Assembly: GCA_002352665.1 (NCBI GenBank)
Contig: DEIV01000044.1
Span: 167,048-206,813 of the forward strand
Length of the DNA stretch: 39,766 nucleotides
From: Flavobacteriaceae bacterium UBA2765
GTDB taxonomy: Bacteria > Bacteroidota > Bacteroidia > Flavobacteriales > Flavobacteriaceae
Direction: 5' to 3'
The notes under the pieces: generated by a model
Seen by the model: only the letters and a program-made list of their open reading frames with translations
Databases searched by the model: none
What the model was told of the DNA's origin: nothing
Part shown: positions 1 through 8,297 of the stretch, piece after piece
Numbering within the stretch: position 1 is the first letter of the stretch
How the letters are laid out: every line of letters begins with the position of its first letter
Translations under genes and position numbers: made by a program

Positions 1-2
1 TA

Positions 3-332
3 GTGGGGTATTTATTATTAAATACAATAATTATGATGTTGCCTGGTTTTGCCATTTTTTGGACAGTTTTAGCATTTTGGGGTAAAGACAGGGTTTTAAT
101 TACTCTACATGATGATTTTCTAGAGGCTAAAGAAGCCATAGCTGCTAAAAAGAAACTCATCCGATATGCTGATATAACCGATGTAGATTTGCACAAAAGT
201 ACCAGATACGCAACCTTGTATGTTAGCAGTAATGGTATTAATAAAAAAGTAAATATTGGATTAAATCCTATTGAAAAAAGTGAAAGAAATGACCTTGTTG
301 AATTAATTTCCAATAAGGCAAATTTATTATAA
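3..332 (+). CDS. Membrane-anchored PH-like small protein, probably 5'-truncated by the window edge
   Basis: About 109 residues are visible. The frame is open to the window edge; the GTG at position 3 could be the start, but a longer N-terminus to the left is equally possible. One hydrophobic segment (about residues 4-26) is followed by a soluble, strand-rich part (about 29-109) with the pattern 'RVLITLHDDFLEA' then 'YADITDVDL'. This is the layout of small bacterial PH-like or STM3941-like proteins: membrane helix(es), then a line of sequence beginning after a basic residue, then a 'W/Y-x-(D/E)-I' turn. Genes at 5731 and 32252 have the same layout, so these may be distant paralogues. The next gene begins 13 bases downstream, which suggests co-transcription. 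No enzymatic motif is seen and the function is unknown. Confidence 0.55.
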   Translation: MGYLLLNTIIMMLPGFAIFWTVLAFWGKDRVLITLHDDFLEAKEAIAAKKKLIRYADITDVDLHKSTRYATLYVSSNGINKKVNIGLNPIEKSERNDLVELISNKANLL

Positions 333-345
333 ATACTGATTAATA

Positions 346-1029
346 ATGAAAAAAACTTTTGTAATACTAACATTTGTGTTTACAGGCGTTTTAAGTTGCA
401 CTTCTCAACTTAAGCAATTAGGAGAAGGCATATTCGATCTTCAAAAATTGTCATTTCATGAATTCAATGCAGAGCAATACTTCAAAGACGTAATAAATAA
501 CTATGATTACTCTTATAGTATCAAAAAAGAAATTATAGCTACTAACGGATTTGTATTAGATTCTAATGAAAAAGACACCTTAGGATATTCTTACGCTACT
601 TCTCAATCAACAGCTAATGACAAACTTGCCAGTTATCATAAGTTGTTTTTTTCAGAAATAGAGGCTATTACAACGTTAAAAGGAGATCTATTGGCCTTAC
701 ATTCTTATGCTTCGTATAACGATAGTTTAGTGGTTAATGAAACGATAAAAATAATGAATCAGAAATTCAATGATGCCGAAGTTTTTAAAGATGATTTCTT
801 TGGTGAATACACTTGTAGAACTTGGTACAAAAATGATGATATCATACAACTAGTAACAAGCACAAGATATATTCCTGTTTTTTACCTTGATAGGGATGAA
901 AATAATAATGAAACCACAGTTACCGAGCACGAACCCAAACTGTTAACAAGGTTATTTATTACCAATAAAAAGAATACAAAAAAAATTAGAGGTAAATTAA
1001 ATCACGGAGATTGGTTATTTTTTAAATAA
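346..1029 (+). CDS. Hypothetical lipoprotein, paralogue of the C-terminal half of the 6262-7398 protein
   Basis: 227 residues with a lipoprotein signal peptide (lipobox VLSC, lipidated Cys18), so probably attached to a membrane or exported to the surface. The mature part is recognisably related to the C-terminal half of the protein at 6262-7398. The shared blocks are LQKLSFHEFNAEQYFKDVI against LKNLNFETFNAASFYKEAI, TTLKGDLLAL against TTSKGELMAI, and WYKNDDIIQL against EWRDDAKIIQL. This defines an unnamed domain of about 170 residues. I do not recognise a characterised family or catalytic residues. It sits between the membrane protein ending at 332 and the hydroxylase-like gene at 1072, all on the same strand. 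Confidence 0.7.
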   Translation: MKKTFVILTFVFTGVLSCTSQLKQLGEGIFDLQKLSFHEFNAEQYFKDVINNYDYSYSIKKEIIATNGFVLDSNEKDTLGYSYATSQSTANDKLASYHKLFFSEIEAITTLKGDLLALHSYASYNDSLVVNETIKIMNQKFNDAEVFKDDFFGEYTCRTWYKNDDIIQLVTSTRYIPVFYLDRDENNNETTVTEHEPKLLTRLFITNKKNTKKIRGKLNHGDWLFFK

Positions 1030-1071
1030 CCTTTAAAGATTGTCACTCAACTGTAATCAACAAGAATAACG

Positions 1072-1737
1072 ATGTATATATTCAATAATATATTTTCTTT
1101 TTGGGGGACTTTGGTCCTTGCCAACATTTTGATGTATATCTTAACAATACTCATAAGTCATTATTGGTCAAAAATTAAAGGTCACGAAACCTTAAAAATA
1201 ACGAAAACAGATATTAATAATAGTATTGTTGTTCTTATTGTAAATATTTTAATCGCCATTCCAGGATACATGCTATTCATTAATGGTAAAATTGACTTTA
1301 TCACTGACAAACATTTTTTTATTCATTTTGTATTGCTCTATGTACTTTTTGATTTTTTGATGTATATCTTACATTATATTTCCCATCATGTCTGGCCTTT
1401 TAAAAAGTTTCATTTAAAACATCACTCGCATCATCACTTCAACGCGATTAGCCTCTATGTGATGGAGCCCGTTGAAGCCATATTATTTGGAGTGCTCTTA
1501 ACCCTAAGCACCTTGTTTATTGAGTTAAACCTATTCAGTTTTTTAACTTTTATTTTTTTTAATTGGCTTTTTGGAGTTATAGGACACCTAAATACGAAGT
1601 CAACAAAGCAGCCTTTACTTTTTGGTAATCATATTTTTCATCAAACACATCATCAACAAAAAAATAAAAATTATGGTTTTTATACCATTTTTTGGGACAA
1701 ACTATTTGGAACAATTTATATAAACAATAACAAATAA
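1072..1737 (+). CDS. Sterol desaturase / fatty acid hydroxylase family protein
   Basis: 221 residues, an integral membrane di-iron enzyme of the fatty acid hydroxylase superfamily. The three histidine clusters typical of the family are present: HYISHH at residues 101-106, HLKHH at 114-118 (running on into SHHH) and HQTHH at 190-194. Together they should bind two iron atoms on the cytoplasmic face. Hydrophobic segments lie around residues 10-30, 50-70, 82-100 and 133-170. The family inserts oxygen or a double bond into sterols, fatty acids, carotenoids or other lipids; the actual substrate cannot be told from sequence. The length fits a short bacterial member. Neighbours are lipoproteins of unknown function and give no pathway hint. 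Confidence 0.88.
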   Translation: MYIFNNIFSFWGTLVLANILMYILTILISHYWSKIKGHETLKITKTDINNSIVVLIVNILIAIPGYMLFINGKIDFITDKHFFIHFVLLYVLFDFLMYILHYISHHVWPFKKFHLKHHSHHHFNAISLYVMEPVEAILFGVLLTLSTLFIELNLFSFLTFIFFNWLFGVIGHLNTKSTKQPLLFGNHIFHQTHHQQKNKNYGFYTIFWDKLFGTIYINNNK

Positions 1738-1752
1738 TTATAAGTAGAATAA

Positions 1753-2382
1753 ATGAGCTATTTAAATAAAATAAAACGAATCATAATAATAACAATTCCT
1801 ATCATTCTCATTTCTTGTACAAACCAACAGCACAAGAAACAAAATGTTGAGAGTCTAGAGGTAAATACTCAAAATAATGTAAATGACTCACAATTAGATA
1901 CAACTCCTTCTGTTATAGAAAATGAAAGTAGAAATACACCTGTCTTAAAATCGGATATAAAGTATGAATATAACCGAGAAGATCGTAGGATATTTATGGA
2001 TAGTATTAAAACTGAAGTAGAAAATGCTATTGTCATTAAGGAAGCAACTGATAATCTTTCGAATAATCTTGTGAATGGAATTCCACCGGATGGTACCTAT
2101 ATTTTTGATATTGCCTATGCAGAATGGCAAGGAAGATCTATGAGCGAAAAAGTATTGGTTGTCATTAAAGGCAAATCAATTACTATAATTTCTGAAGGAA
2201 ACCCGTCAATGTCTGCGGAGAGAGGGAAAATTCTCGACAAAGGAACGTTGTTAAAACACAATGTAACAGGAGATTGGCTTATTTCTAATGATAAATCAGA
2301 TGCTGATTTAGAAGCTTATGGTGACTGTGTTGGAGGCCCAATGGTTATTGATTTTAAGAATAAAAAATATTGGACTTGTTAA
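1753..2382 (+). CDS. Hypothetical lipoprotein
   Basis: 209 residues. A basic N-terminus and hydrophobic stretch end in the lipobox LISC (Cys22). A low-complexity Asn/Gln/Ser-rich linker (about residues 23-70) leads to a C-terminal domain (about 105-209) with the features GIPPDGTYIFDIAYAEWQG, VLVVIKGKSITI and a terminal GDCVGGPMVIDF segment ending in a Cys. The last Cys pair (positions 192 and 209 approximately) could form a disulfide. The domain looks like a small beta-structure used by uncharacterised Bacteroidota lipoproteins. It starts 15 bases after the hydroxylase-like gene, so they are probably one transcript. No function is assigned. Confidence 0.7.
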   Translation: MSYLNKIKRIIIITIPIILISCTNQQHKKQNVESLEVNTQNNVNDSQLDTTPSVIENESRNTPVLKSDIKYEYNREDRRIFMDSIKTEVENAIVIKEATDNLSNNLVNGIPPDGTYIFDIAYAEWQGRSMSEKVLVVIKGKSITIISEGNPSMSAERGKILDKGTLLKHNVTGDWLISNDKSDADLEAYGDCVGGPMVIDFKNKKYWTC

Positions 2383-2502
2383 ACACATAAATATAGGAAT
2401 ACATCTTAAATAAAAAATAGCTTGAATTTATAAAGAACTAAGATTAATCCTTGATAATGTTACAAATTGATCAAGGTGCAATGAATGCCAATAGAAGGAT
2501 TT

Positions 2503-2510
2503 TAACTTTG
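2503..2510 (+). promoter_or_regulatory. Possible -7 box TAACTTTG upstream of a decayed gene
   Basis: TAACTTTG matches the Bacteroidota -7 consensus TAnnTTTG in all fixed positions. No convincing TTG -33 box is seen at the usual distance. It precedes the pseudogene remnant beginning near 2528, so it may be the old promoter of that gene. Evidence is motif match only. Confidence 0.3.
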
Positions 2511-2527
2511 GTATTGCGACCCATATA

Positions 2528-2738
2528 TTGTTTCTAACAACCTCAGTTTTTATAAAAAGGAAAAGTAGTATTCATATTTTTAATTTTGCTTCAGCTCAAA
2601 GTATAAATCAAAAAACTCAAAAAAAGAGAAACTTATAGCAACATATAATATAGCGCAAAAATGAATAGATTATTAAAAGAAAATGGTATCGACTCGGATT
2701 TATAAAGTTTAAAAATTAAAGGTATTAAACTGAGCTAG
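2528..2738 (+). pseudogene. Decayed small secreted-protein gene in a 385-base gene-poor stretch
   Basis: The 2383-2766 gap has no intact gene. Reading across frames gives protein-like pieces in the right order: a signal-peptide-like end FNFASAQSINQKTQKK (frame from 2528, stop near 2639), then EKLIATYNIAQK in a second frame, then MNRLLKENGIDSDL in a third (2661-2705) and SLKIKGIKLS after one stop. The A-runs between the pieces are plausible sites of the frame changes. I infer a small exported protein that has lost its reading frame. The family is not recognised, and the joined pieces could still be chance in A+T-rich DNA. Confidence 0.35.
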
Positions 2739-2766
2739 ACAAAAGACTTAAAAATAGAAATCCAAA

Positions 2767-3372
2767 CTACTTCTCAAAAACCCCAGAATAAAACCTCAAT
2801 GTTCGTTTAAAATATGTCTCTTTAGCAGGTTTAAAACCTGTTTTTTGAATCATCTTGTCAGTATCTCGATTTAAGTTACAGCCATCTCCAATAATTTTCC
2901 ATACAGGATTTATCATGTTTTGTAGTACTCTTCTGTGCCTCTTCTCTGCGTGAATATGCTCTAAAATAATGAGTTTACCTGTTGGCTTAAGCCATCTGTA
3001 AATATTTTTCAAAGCCAATTCGGGTTTCGGAATAGTGCATAAAACCAAGGTACAAATGGCATAATCTAATGAACTATTTTCTATTAAATCATCTAATGCT
3101 ACATCATTAACACCTAAGTTATAGAGCATAATTTTTTTATTGATAGGCAATTTGGTTTTTGCTTTATCTAGCATATACGTGGATGGTTCAATAGAAATAA
3201 CCTCACATTTTGTGTTAAAATGCTCAAAATTTACACCCGTTCCAGAGCCTACATCCAATACGCTTCCTTCTAAATTTTCGATGAGTTCTTTTCGTAAATC
3301 AAAGATACTAATTTCCATTCCTTTCATAAAAGAATCATATTTAGTAGCGAATAATTTTTGATAAAACCCCAT
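2767..3372 (-). CDS. Class I SAM-dependent methyltransferase (METTL7/UbiE-like)
   Basis: 201 residues from the chosen start. The Rossmann-fold methyltransferase signature LDVGSGTGVNF (SAM glycine loop) is followed by the acidic strand end ISIEPS, then by the substrate-side strand DYAICTLVLCTIP and LKPTGKLIILEH. The CTLVLC pattern after motif II resembles the METTL7-like branch of methyltransferase type 11. The frame continues upstream to 3408, but a -7 box at 3391-3398 would place the transcript start near 3385, inside that extension. The ATG at 3372 (MGFYQKLF) also begins like family members, so I chose it. It is the only well-supported minus-strand gene and is divergent from the 3663 operon. 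The substrate is unknown. Confidence 0.85.
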   Translation of the reverse strand: MGFYQKLFATKYDSFMKGMEISIFDLRKELIENLEGSVLDVGSGTGVNFEHFNTKCEVISIEPSTYMLDKAKTKLPINKKIMLYNLGVNDVALDDLIENSSLDYAICTLVLCTIPKPELALKNIYRWLKPTGKLIILEHIHAEKRHRRVLQNMINPVWKIIGDGCNLNRDTDKMIQKTGFKPAKETYFKRTLRFYSGVFEK

Positions 3373-3390
3373 TACATTATTGTTTGAGTA

Positions 3391-3398
3391 CAAAGATA
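3391..3398 (-). promoter_or_regulatory. -7 box TATCTTTG for the methyltransferase gene
   Basis: On the minus strand the sequence reads TATCTTTG, a perfect TAnnTTTG box. It lies 18 bases upstream of the ATG at 3372. This argues that translation starts at 3372 rather than at the upstream in-frame ATG at 3408. No clear -33 TTG was found at 17-23 bases upstream. Confidence 0.5.
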
Positions 3399-3463
3399 TA
3401 ATTTCCAATCTTTCCTCTCCTTTGAAGGTTCAAAACTTTTTTTAAGTTTTAATTAAGGAAAAT

Positions 3464-3535
3464 ACACCCCATTTTCAGGGATGCCATTTTCATGGTATAA
3501 AGTGTAGCACTCCTTACTATTTAACCTCATTTTTG
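3464..3535 (+). promoter_or_regulatory. Recurrent regulatory element, copy 1 (upstream of the 3663 gene train)
   Basis: ACACCCCATTTTCAGGG is followed by ATTTTCA at 3486-3492 and ends in CATTTTTG at 3528-3535, a degenerate -7 box. It aligns without gaps with 22469-22540: ACACCC-A-TTTCAGGG-T---ATTTTCA matches, and the last ten bases match in 8 of 10 positions. The distance from CAGGG to the final G of TTTG is 60 bases in both. It lies about 125 bases upstream of the first gene of the long train. I infer an activator-dependent promoter; the cognate regulator is unknown. Confidence 0.5.
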
Positions 3536-3662
3536 TGTAGTAAAAGCAATTAAGTTATTCAGTTATAAATTAGATTGTTGCGAATACAAATTAGAGCTAG
3601 GGTAAAAGGCAATAAGCTTTATCTTTAGTAGTTAGGTTTATAAACCTTAAAAAATAAGAAGC

Positions 3663-5021
3663 ATGGGATTATTCAATAAAAATGACGAAATAACAGATCT
3701 ATCAAAAAGATGGATAAATGAAGGAAAACAATTTAAAGAGCAACTCAATGCTTTTTTAGATGCCATTTATAAAGGAGGTGATGGTCCAGAAGAACCTCAT
3801 GAAACCAGAGGTGATATGGCAGAAGCGGTATACCACAAAGCCATTGAATTGAATGCTTCTGGTGAACATAAGAAACTACGAGAATTATTTCCGCCGGCTT
3901 ACGAACCTTTTCAGCAATATTATGATGGTATTTCAAGAAGTATTAATCAAGTCATTGTTTTAAAAGATGGTACTATTGTAGTGCGTGCAGATGGAAATAT
4001 ATATACAGATGATGGAAATGTGTATTTATTAGAGGATGATAAAGTAAGCAAACAAAAAGGGATTCGTGCTATTGGTATTTCAGCCAATAAAGAATATATA
4101 GTAAAAGTTACCAAAAAAGAAGTCCAGATTTTTAATGACTGGAACGGAGAGCCTATCCATACTTTTAAATATCCTAAAGGCTACGGAAAAGCAACCGAAA
4201 ATATTAAAGTAGCCAATTTTAAAAAAGAAGGTTTAATTGTGTTGAGTGCATCCGTTTTTAATGATGGGAAACGCGTATTGTTAGCCACTACAAATGGTAT
4301 TTTTATTTTGGGTGAAGAAGGAAGCGAATGTGTATTGCCTACGCAAGAAATGCTCCCTGAATTTATAGAAAATTTCTATGAAGAATATGACGAGTCAGAA
4401 ACTTTTGAAGTCAGTTTAGACTATTTTCATGCATCCCTTTCTCCTGATAACACGAAAATAGCTACTGGCTTTCAAATGAGTGAACATTTTATTTTTGAGG
4501 AAAAAAATAAGCAGTTTGAATTGACAAGCAAAATACAAGCACGGTCAGAATATCCACATGCCGTAGGTTTTCATGATAAACTAGACCATATTGCATTGGC
4601 ATCTTGCCATTACCAACAAAGTGGTGTGATTGGGATGGATTTAAAGCATCTCCCTATAGAAGCAAATACCTCATGGTATCAAGATTTTGATGAGCGTTTT
4701 GACCAAATGAATGATAATCTATGGATTTTTTCAATATTACCGTATAAAGATGGTTATTTATTAGGGGCAAACAATGGTTATATCTGGTATATCAACCCTA
4801 AAAACCCAGAAGACAAATCTTATTTACATGTAGGTGGCACCATTATGAGTATGGATTTTTCTGCTGATAAAAAACATTTGGTTGTAGGCACATTTTCAGG
4901 TTATATCATAAAGTTTGACATGACAGTCACAGAAAGAGATCAAACCTTAGTTAGCGATATGAATGTAAAAGAAACCATCCGTTGGGCAATTTGGCAAGGT
5001 ATTGATCCACTGATCTGGTGA
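3663..5021 (+). CDS. Hypothetical cytoplasmic beta-propeller-like protein
   Basis: 452 residues without signal peptide or membrane segment. A charged helical N-terminus (about 1-95) precedes a region of repeated beta-blade-like segments: VIVLKDGTIVVRADGNIY, IGISANKEYIVKV, VLLATTNGIFILG, SLSPDNTKIATGF, GYLLGANNGYIWYI and MDFSADKKHLVVGTFSGYI. The 'S-x-D-x-K-x-(L/I)-x-x-G' pattern is that of WD40-type blades. It may act as a scaffold or sensor; no catalytic motif is visible. It is the first gene of a co-directional train that continues to about 22346, and it has the recurrent regulatory element upstream. The exact family is not recognised. Confidence 0.65.
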   Translation: MGLFNKNDEITDLSKRWINEGKQFKEQLNAFLDAIYKGGDGPEEPHETRGDMAEAVYHKAIELNASGEHKKLRELFPPAYEPFQQYYDGISRSINQVIVLKDGTIVVRADGNIYTDDGNVYLLEDDKVSKQKGIRAIGISANKEYIVKVTKKEVQIFNDWNGEPIHTFKYPKGYGKATENIKVANFKKEGLIVLSASVFNDGKRVLLATTNGIFILGEEGSECVLPTQEMLPEFIENFYEEYDESETFEVSLDYFHASLSPDNTKIATGFQMSEHFIFEEKNKQFELTSKIQARSEYPHAVGFHDKLDHIALASCHYQQSGVIGMDLKHLPIEANTSWYQDFDERFDQMNDNLWIFSILPYKDGYLLGANNGYIWYINPKNPEDKSYLHVGGTIMSMDFSADKKHLVVGTFSGYIIKFDMTVTERDQTLVSDMNVKETIRWAIWQGIDPLIW

Positions 5022-5057
5022 TAAAGCGAATAAATCACTAACCAAAAAACCAAAACA

Positions 5058-5726
5058 ATGTTTATAAACGTACAAGAATACGATGTATTACAAACGCCCA
5101 TCAATCAAATCTTTGAAGGATGTAAAGAAATCAGTAAAGCAACGCTTTATGTAATGCAAAGAGATACTAGTTTTCTCTTTATACCTGTCAAAAAAAAATA
5201 TGCTGAGGTTCGCTGTGATTTAACAGGTAAAAAAATTCAAAAAAGAAAATGGAATGAGCAAACAAAAACAGCGGCAAAAGAATTATTGGCACAACATAAA
5301 GTCTCTAAAACAGGATGGTATATTTTACTATTTTTAGCATTGAGTGCAGTAGGAATGTTTTTGTATGCTATTTTTTCTATAATAATGTCAAGTCCTAGGT
5401 TCAATACTACTTTTGCGTTGAAAACAGCTACTGAAAAGAACATTTTGCTATCTAAACTTGGTGAAGGAGATCTTATCAAAACAACAGACTTTGTTTATAA
5501 AATAAAGAGTATCTCTAAAGAGCATATAACGGTTGTTAAAAGTTCAGTTGCAAATTCCCCAAACGGAGAATACGTTGATCCATACAATCCAATTGATGAA
5601 AGCAAGCATTCATTTAATTCAAAATCAGAAATAAGTATCAATCCTAATGCTTTTTGGCAACAGCATAGTGTTAATCCTAACAGTGAATATGGAGGTGAAT
5701 TAATTTTTAACATTTTAGATAAATAA
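5058..5726 (+). CDS. Hypothetical single-pass membrane protein
   Basis: 222 residues. A cytoplasmic-looking N-terminal domain (1-85, rich in Lys) leads to one strong transmembrane segment at about 86-109 (GWYILLFLALSAVGMFLYAI). A C-terminal part (110-222) contains FNTTFALKTATEKNILLSKLGEGDLIKT-type segments that look like a small beta-barrel with a 'GD-x-I' turn. No family is recognised. It starts 36 bases after the propeller-like gene and ends 4 bases before the STM3941-like gene, so the three are very likely co-transcribed and may work together at the inner membrane. Confidence 0.6.
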   Translation: MFINVQEYDVLQTPINQIFEGCKEISKATLYVMQRDTSFLFIPVKKKYAEVRCDLTGKKIQKRKWNEQTKTAAKELLAQHKVSKTGWYILLFLALSAVGMFLYAIFSIIMSSPRFNTTFALKTATEKNILLSKLGEGDLIKTTDFVYKIKSISKEHITVVKSSVANSPNGEYVDPYNPIDESKHSFNSKSEISINPNAFWQQHSVNPNSEYGGELIFNILDK

Positions 5727-5730
5727 TACT

Positions 5731-6237
5731 ATGGAAGACAGATTAGAAATATCAAACAGTAAAACAAAAACGATAGGACTCATCATTTTAGGTGCTCTTT
5801 TTATTGTTTTTGGTTTAAATAATAGTTTTTTAGGTTTAATATACTTTTCAAAAACCTTGTCCTATATTTTTTTAGGGATTGGTAGTGTTGTCCTCATTGG
5901 AGGCATTGCCACATTGTTATTACTAAAAGGGCCTAGAGTAATTCTAACGAAAGAAGGTTTAATTTATAACCCTAAAACCAATGGTTTTGTAAAATGGACA
6001 GAAATAGAAGGGGTTACAGGCTACAGCTTAAACAACCATCATACACTACTCATACATTTAAAAGATGTAGAGGCGTTCATCGAAAAACAGAAAGATGAGA
6101 AAGTCAAAAAAAATATGAAACGAATGCTACGTATCCGTGAAACTCCACTTTCGATTGACCCTTCGCTACTTGAAATTTCAAGAAGCAAATTAAAGGAAAC
6201 ATTACATGAATATTTGGTGAAATATGGTAATTCTTAA
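5731..6237 (+). CDS. STM3941-like membrane protein
   Basis: 168 residues. Two transmembrane segments (about 14-31 and 42-65) are followed by a soluble PH-like region. The line ILTKEGLIY...VKWTEIEGV...HTLLIHLKDVEAFIE is characteristic of the STM3941 family, as is the later ETPLSIDPSLLEIS segment. The biochemical role of this family is not established; members occur in many bacteria, often beside small immunity-like or hypothetical genes. It follows the 5058 gene by 4 bases. The assignment rests on the pattern of the middle segment and the two-helix N-terminus. Confidence 0.7.
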   Translation: MEDRLEISNSKTKTIGLIILGALFIVFGLNNSFLGLIYFSKTLSYIFLGIGSVVLIGGIATLLLLKGPRVILTKEGLIYNPKTNGFVKWTEIEGVTGYSLNNHHTLLIHLKDVEAFIEKQKDEKVKKNMKRMLRIRETPLSIDPSLLEISRSKLKETLHEYLVKYGNS

Positions 6238-6261
6238 TCACCAACAATAAAAACGTAAAAA

Positions 6262-7398
6262 ATGAAGAAATCAATCAACACCCTTATTATTTTCTTTTTA
6301 CTATTACTAACATTTCATGCAATAGAAAGTCAAACGTTAACCAACAATGTAACCATATATCAAGATGGAAAAGAATTTGAAGTTAAGGGAGATACACTAC
6401 CTATTACATTGAAAAACAAAAAATTTTTCATTCGTTTTTATGTAGAGAAAGAAAACTCAACAGCATTTCTTGCCTTCATTGCAGATAAAAAGGCATTCGA
6501 ACTTACTGGTAATAGAAAAGAAGAAGAAAGACATTGCTTTTCAGGTGGGTATTCTTATGCTAGAGTTCGACCTGGAAATACTTATGAAACCTATTATATA
6601 AATGATGTTACATTAGGGTTTAAAGGGTATCATTTTTTGTTTGACTATGTTTTGTCAGACTTACCTTCAAAAGATAAAACTTTACTTAGAAAAGAATTGG
6701 TAATTACAAATATAGAAGAAGTTCCCATGGAAGATTTTTTTCTTGAAAACCTTTATCTGGTACTATATCCTAATATACATTCTCCTAAAATAGATAAAAC
6801 ATTAATAACCAAAATAGCACTTCATTTTCCTGATTTCAAACCATTAACTACCTATCCAGAAGATCATTTCGATTTGAAAAATTTGAATTTTGAAACTTTT
6901 AATGCAGCATCCTTTTATAAAGAGGCTATTGCCGAAGGGCGTATCTCTAGAGATAGCCTTACTGCAAGCGGTTCTCAATATTCTATAAACAAAGACAAAG
7001 AAAAGGATAAAGAGCCTATAATTCGATATACCAAAAACCTAAAATTCGGAAATACGATAACATACGATCAGTTGACATTTCCTTCTATGAGGGTTCTTAC
7101 TACTAGTAAAGGAGAATTAATGGCTATATATGTAGAAGATTATCGAAATGCTATTCCAGCACTTCACTATTTTTCAGCATACCTCAATGAAACTTCAAAA
7201 AAAGGGAGAGATTTAAACTATACCTCAGAATGGAGAGATGATGCTAAAATAATTCAACTAACACTTGGGAAAGTTGAAGGGTTTGAAGAAGAAAAACTCT
7301 CAGAAAATTCAAGAGTAATTATTAAAATATTAATGGCAAACCCTAAATATGAAGAGCAATTGCAAAAAATAGTAACACGTTATTTTTCAATTGAATAA
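6262..7398 (+). CDS. Hypothetical secreted protein with two domains
   Basis: 378 residues with a cleavable signal peptide (about residues 1-23, ending HAIESQ). The N-terminal domain (about 25-150) is not recognised; it contains FIRFYVEKENSTAFLAFI and a GYSYARVRPGNTYETYYI stretch. The C-terminal domain (about 205-378) is paralogous to the mature part of the lipoprotein at 346-1029 (shared FNAASFYKEAI, TTSKGELMAI and KIIQL blocks). It therefore looks like a fusion of an extra domain to a family that also exists alone 5 kb upstream. It begins 24 bases after the STM3941-like gene and ends 12 bases before the next lipoprotein gene. Exported, function unknown. Confidence 0.65.
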   Translation: MKKSINTLIIFFLLLLTFHAIESQTLTNNVTIYQDGKEFEVKGDTLPITLKNKKFFIRFYVEKENSTAFLAFIADKKAFELTGNRKEEERHCFSGGYSYARVRPGNTYETYYINDVTLGFKGYHFLFDYVLSDLPSKDKTLLRKELVITNIEEVPMEDFFLENLYLVLYPNIHSPKIDKTLITKIALHFPDFKPLTTYPEDHFDLKNLNFETFNAASFYKEAIAEGRISRDSLTASGSQYSINKDKEKDKEPIIRYTKNLKFGNTITYDQLTFPSMRVLTTSKGELMAIYVEDYRNAIPALHYFSAYLNETSKKGRDLNYTSEWRDDAKIIQLTLGKVEGFEEEKLSENSRVIIKILMANPKYEEQLQKIVTRYFSIE

Positions 7399-7410
7399 AA
7401 ACAATAAAAC

Positions 7411-8286
7411 ATGAAAACAATTAAAATCCTATTAGTAGCATTAGTATTTAGTGCTTGCAATTTCAACAAATCTATCAATAAAGATTTGGTTACAGGAGCT
7501 AAGTCAAAAGGCGATGGTTTAGGATGCGATGATATTAGCATTCAAATTGATGGAAAAAAAGAGAAGAGAAACATATTTAACTTTGGCGAAAATGTAGTTT
7601 TTGCTTTTGACGGTATTCATGGCTTTAAAGAACAAAACGGAAAAGTGTATCCTGAAATGTCAATGGTGGTGCTAAAGAAAGAAAATCAAATGGTACTTTC
7701 TGAACTCAATTTATTGAATTTGACCGAAGGTACAAGCCTTTCACCATTACAATTACAAGCCAATTTAATTGCTAATTTCCCCTATAAAAATAATGAAGAA
7801 TACGAGGTGCAAATCACTATTTGGGACACCAAAGGAGAAGGCAAATTTACTTACAATATGCCATTTACAATCATAGAAAATGAATTGCTAGATGTAAAGT
7901 CAACAAATATTAAATATACTTCAACGTATTTATGGAATGAAACAGATAATAAAGTAGTTGCAGATAATAAAATGAGTGCGAAAGATAAATATTTGTTTAT
8001 ACTAGAAGGTGTTGACGGTTTAAAAATAGAAAACGGAAAAGTATTCCCATCACTAGCTGTCCATCTTACCGATAATAAAGGCAATGAACTTATTGCAAGT
8101 TCAAATTTGTATGGCAATACGACTGTTGACGGACTTGATGCCTCAAGATTTACAAAAGGACAAATTCCTATTATCCTAGAGTTTAATGAGGGTCAGTTTT
8201 TTAATCCGTATAACCTTCATGTGCAATTAAAAGATACTAAATCTGAAAACAAACTTAACATCACAACGGAGTTGGAAATAAAATAA
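7411..8286 (+). CDS. Hypothetical lipoprotein with two tandem related domains
   Basis: 291 residues, lipobox FSAC with lipidated Cys16. The mature protein holds two copies of a beta-rich domain of about 120 residues. Copy 1 (about 40-155) contains VVFAFDGIHGFKEQNGKVYP; copy 2 (about 165-291) contains YLFILEGVDGLKIENGKVFP. Both continue with a strand ending in 'SELNLL' or 'SSNLYG' and a terminal 'Y-x-(V/L)-x-(I/V)' strand. The arrangement suggests a pair of Ig-like or sandwich domains on a lipid anchor. I do not recognise a named family. It lies between the 6262 secreted protein and the MORN-repeat protein with gaps of 12 and 11 bases. Confidence 0.65.
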   Translation: MKTIKILLVALVFSACNFNKSINKDLVTGAKSKGDGLGCDDISIQIDGKKEKRNIFNFGENVVFAFDGIHGFKEQNGKVYPEMSMVVLKKENQMVLSELNLLNLTEGTSLSPLQLQANLIANFPYKNNEEYEVQITIWDTKGEGKFTYNMPFTIIENELLDVKSTNIKYTSTYLWNETDNKVVADNKMSAKDKYLFILEGVDGLKIENGKVFPSLAVHLTDNKGNELIASSNLYGNTTVDGLDASRFTKGQIPIILEFNEGQFFNPYNLHVQLKDTKSENKLNITTELEIK

Positions 8287-8297
8287 TACCTGTAGAA

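Noticed and set aside
3620..3627. TATCTTTA as the promoter of the 3663 gene
   Set aside because: It lacks the final G of TAnnTTTG and has no -33 TTG at proper spacing; the element ending at 3535 is better supported by conservation.
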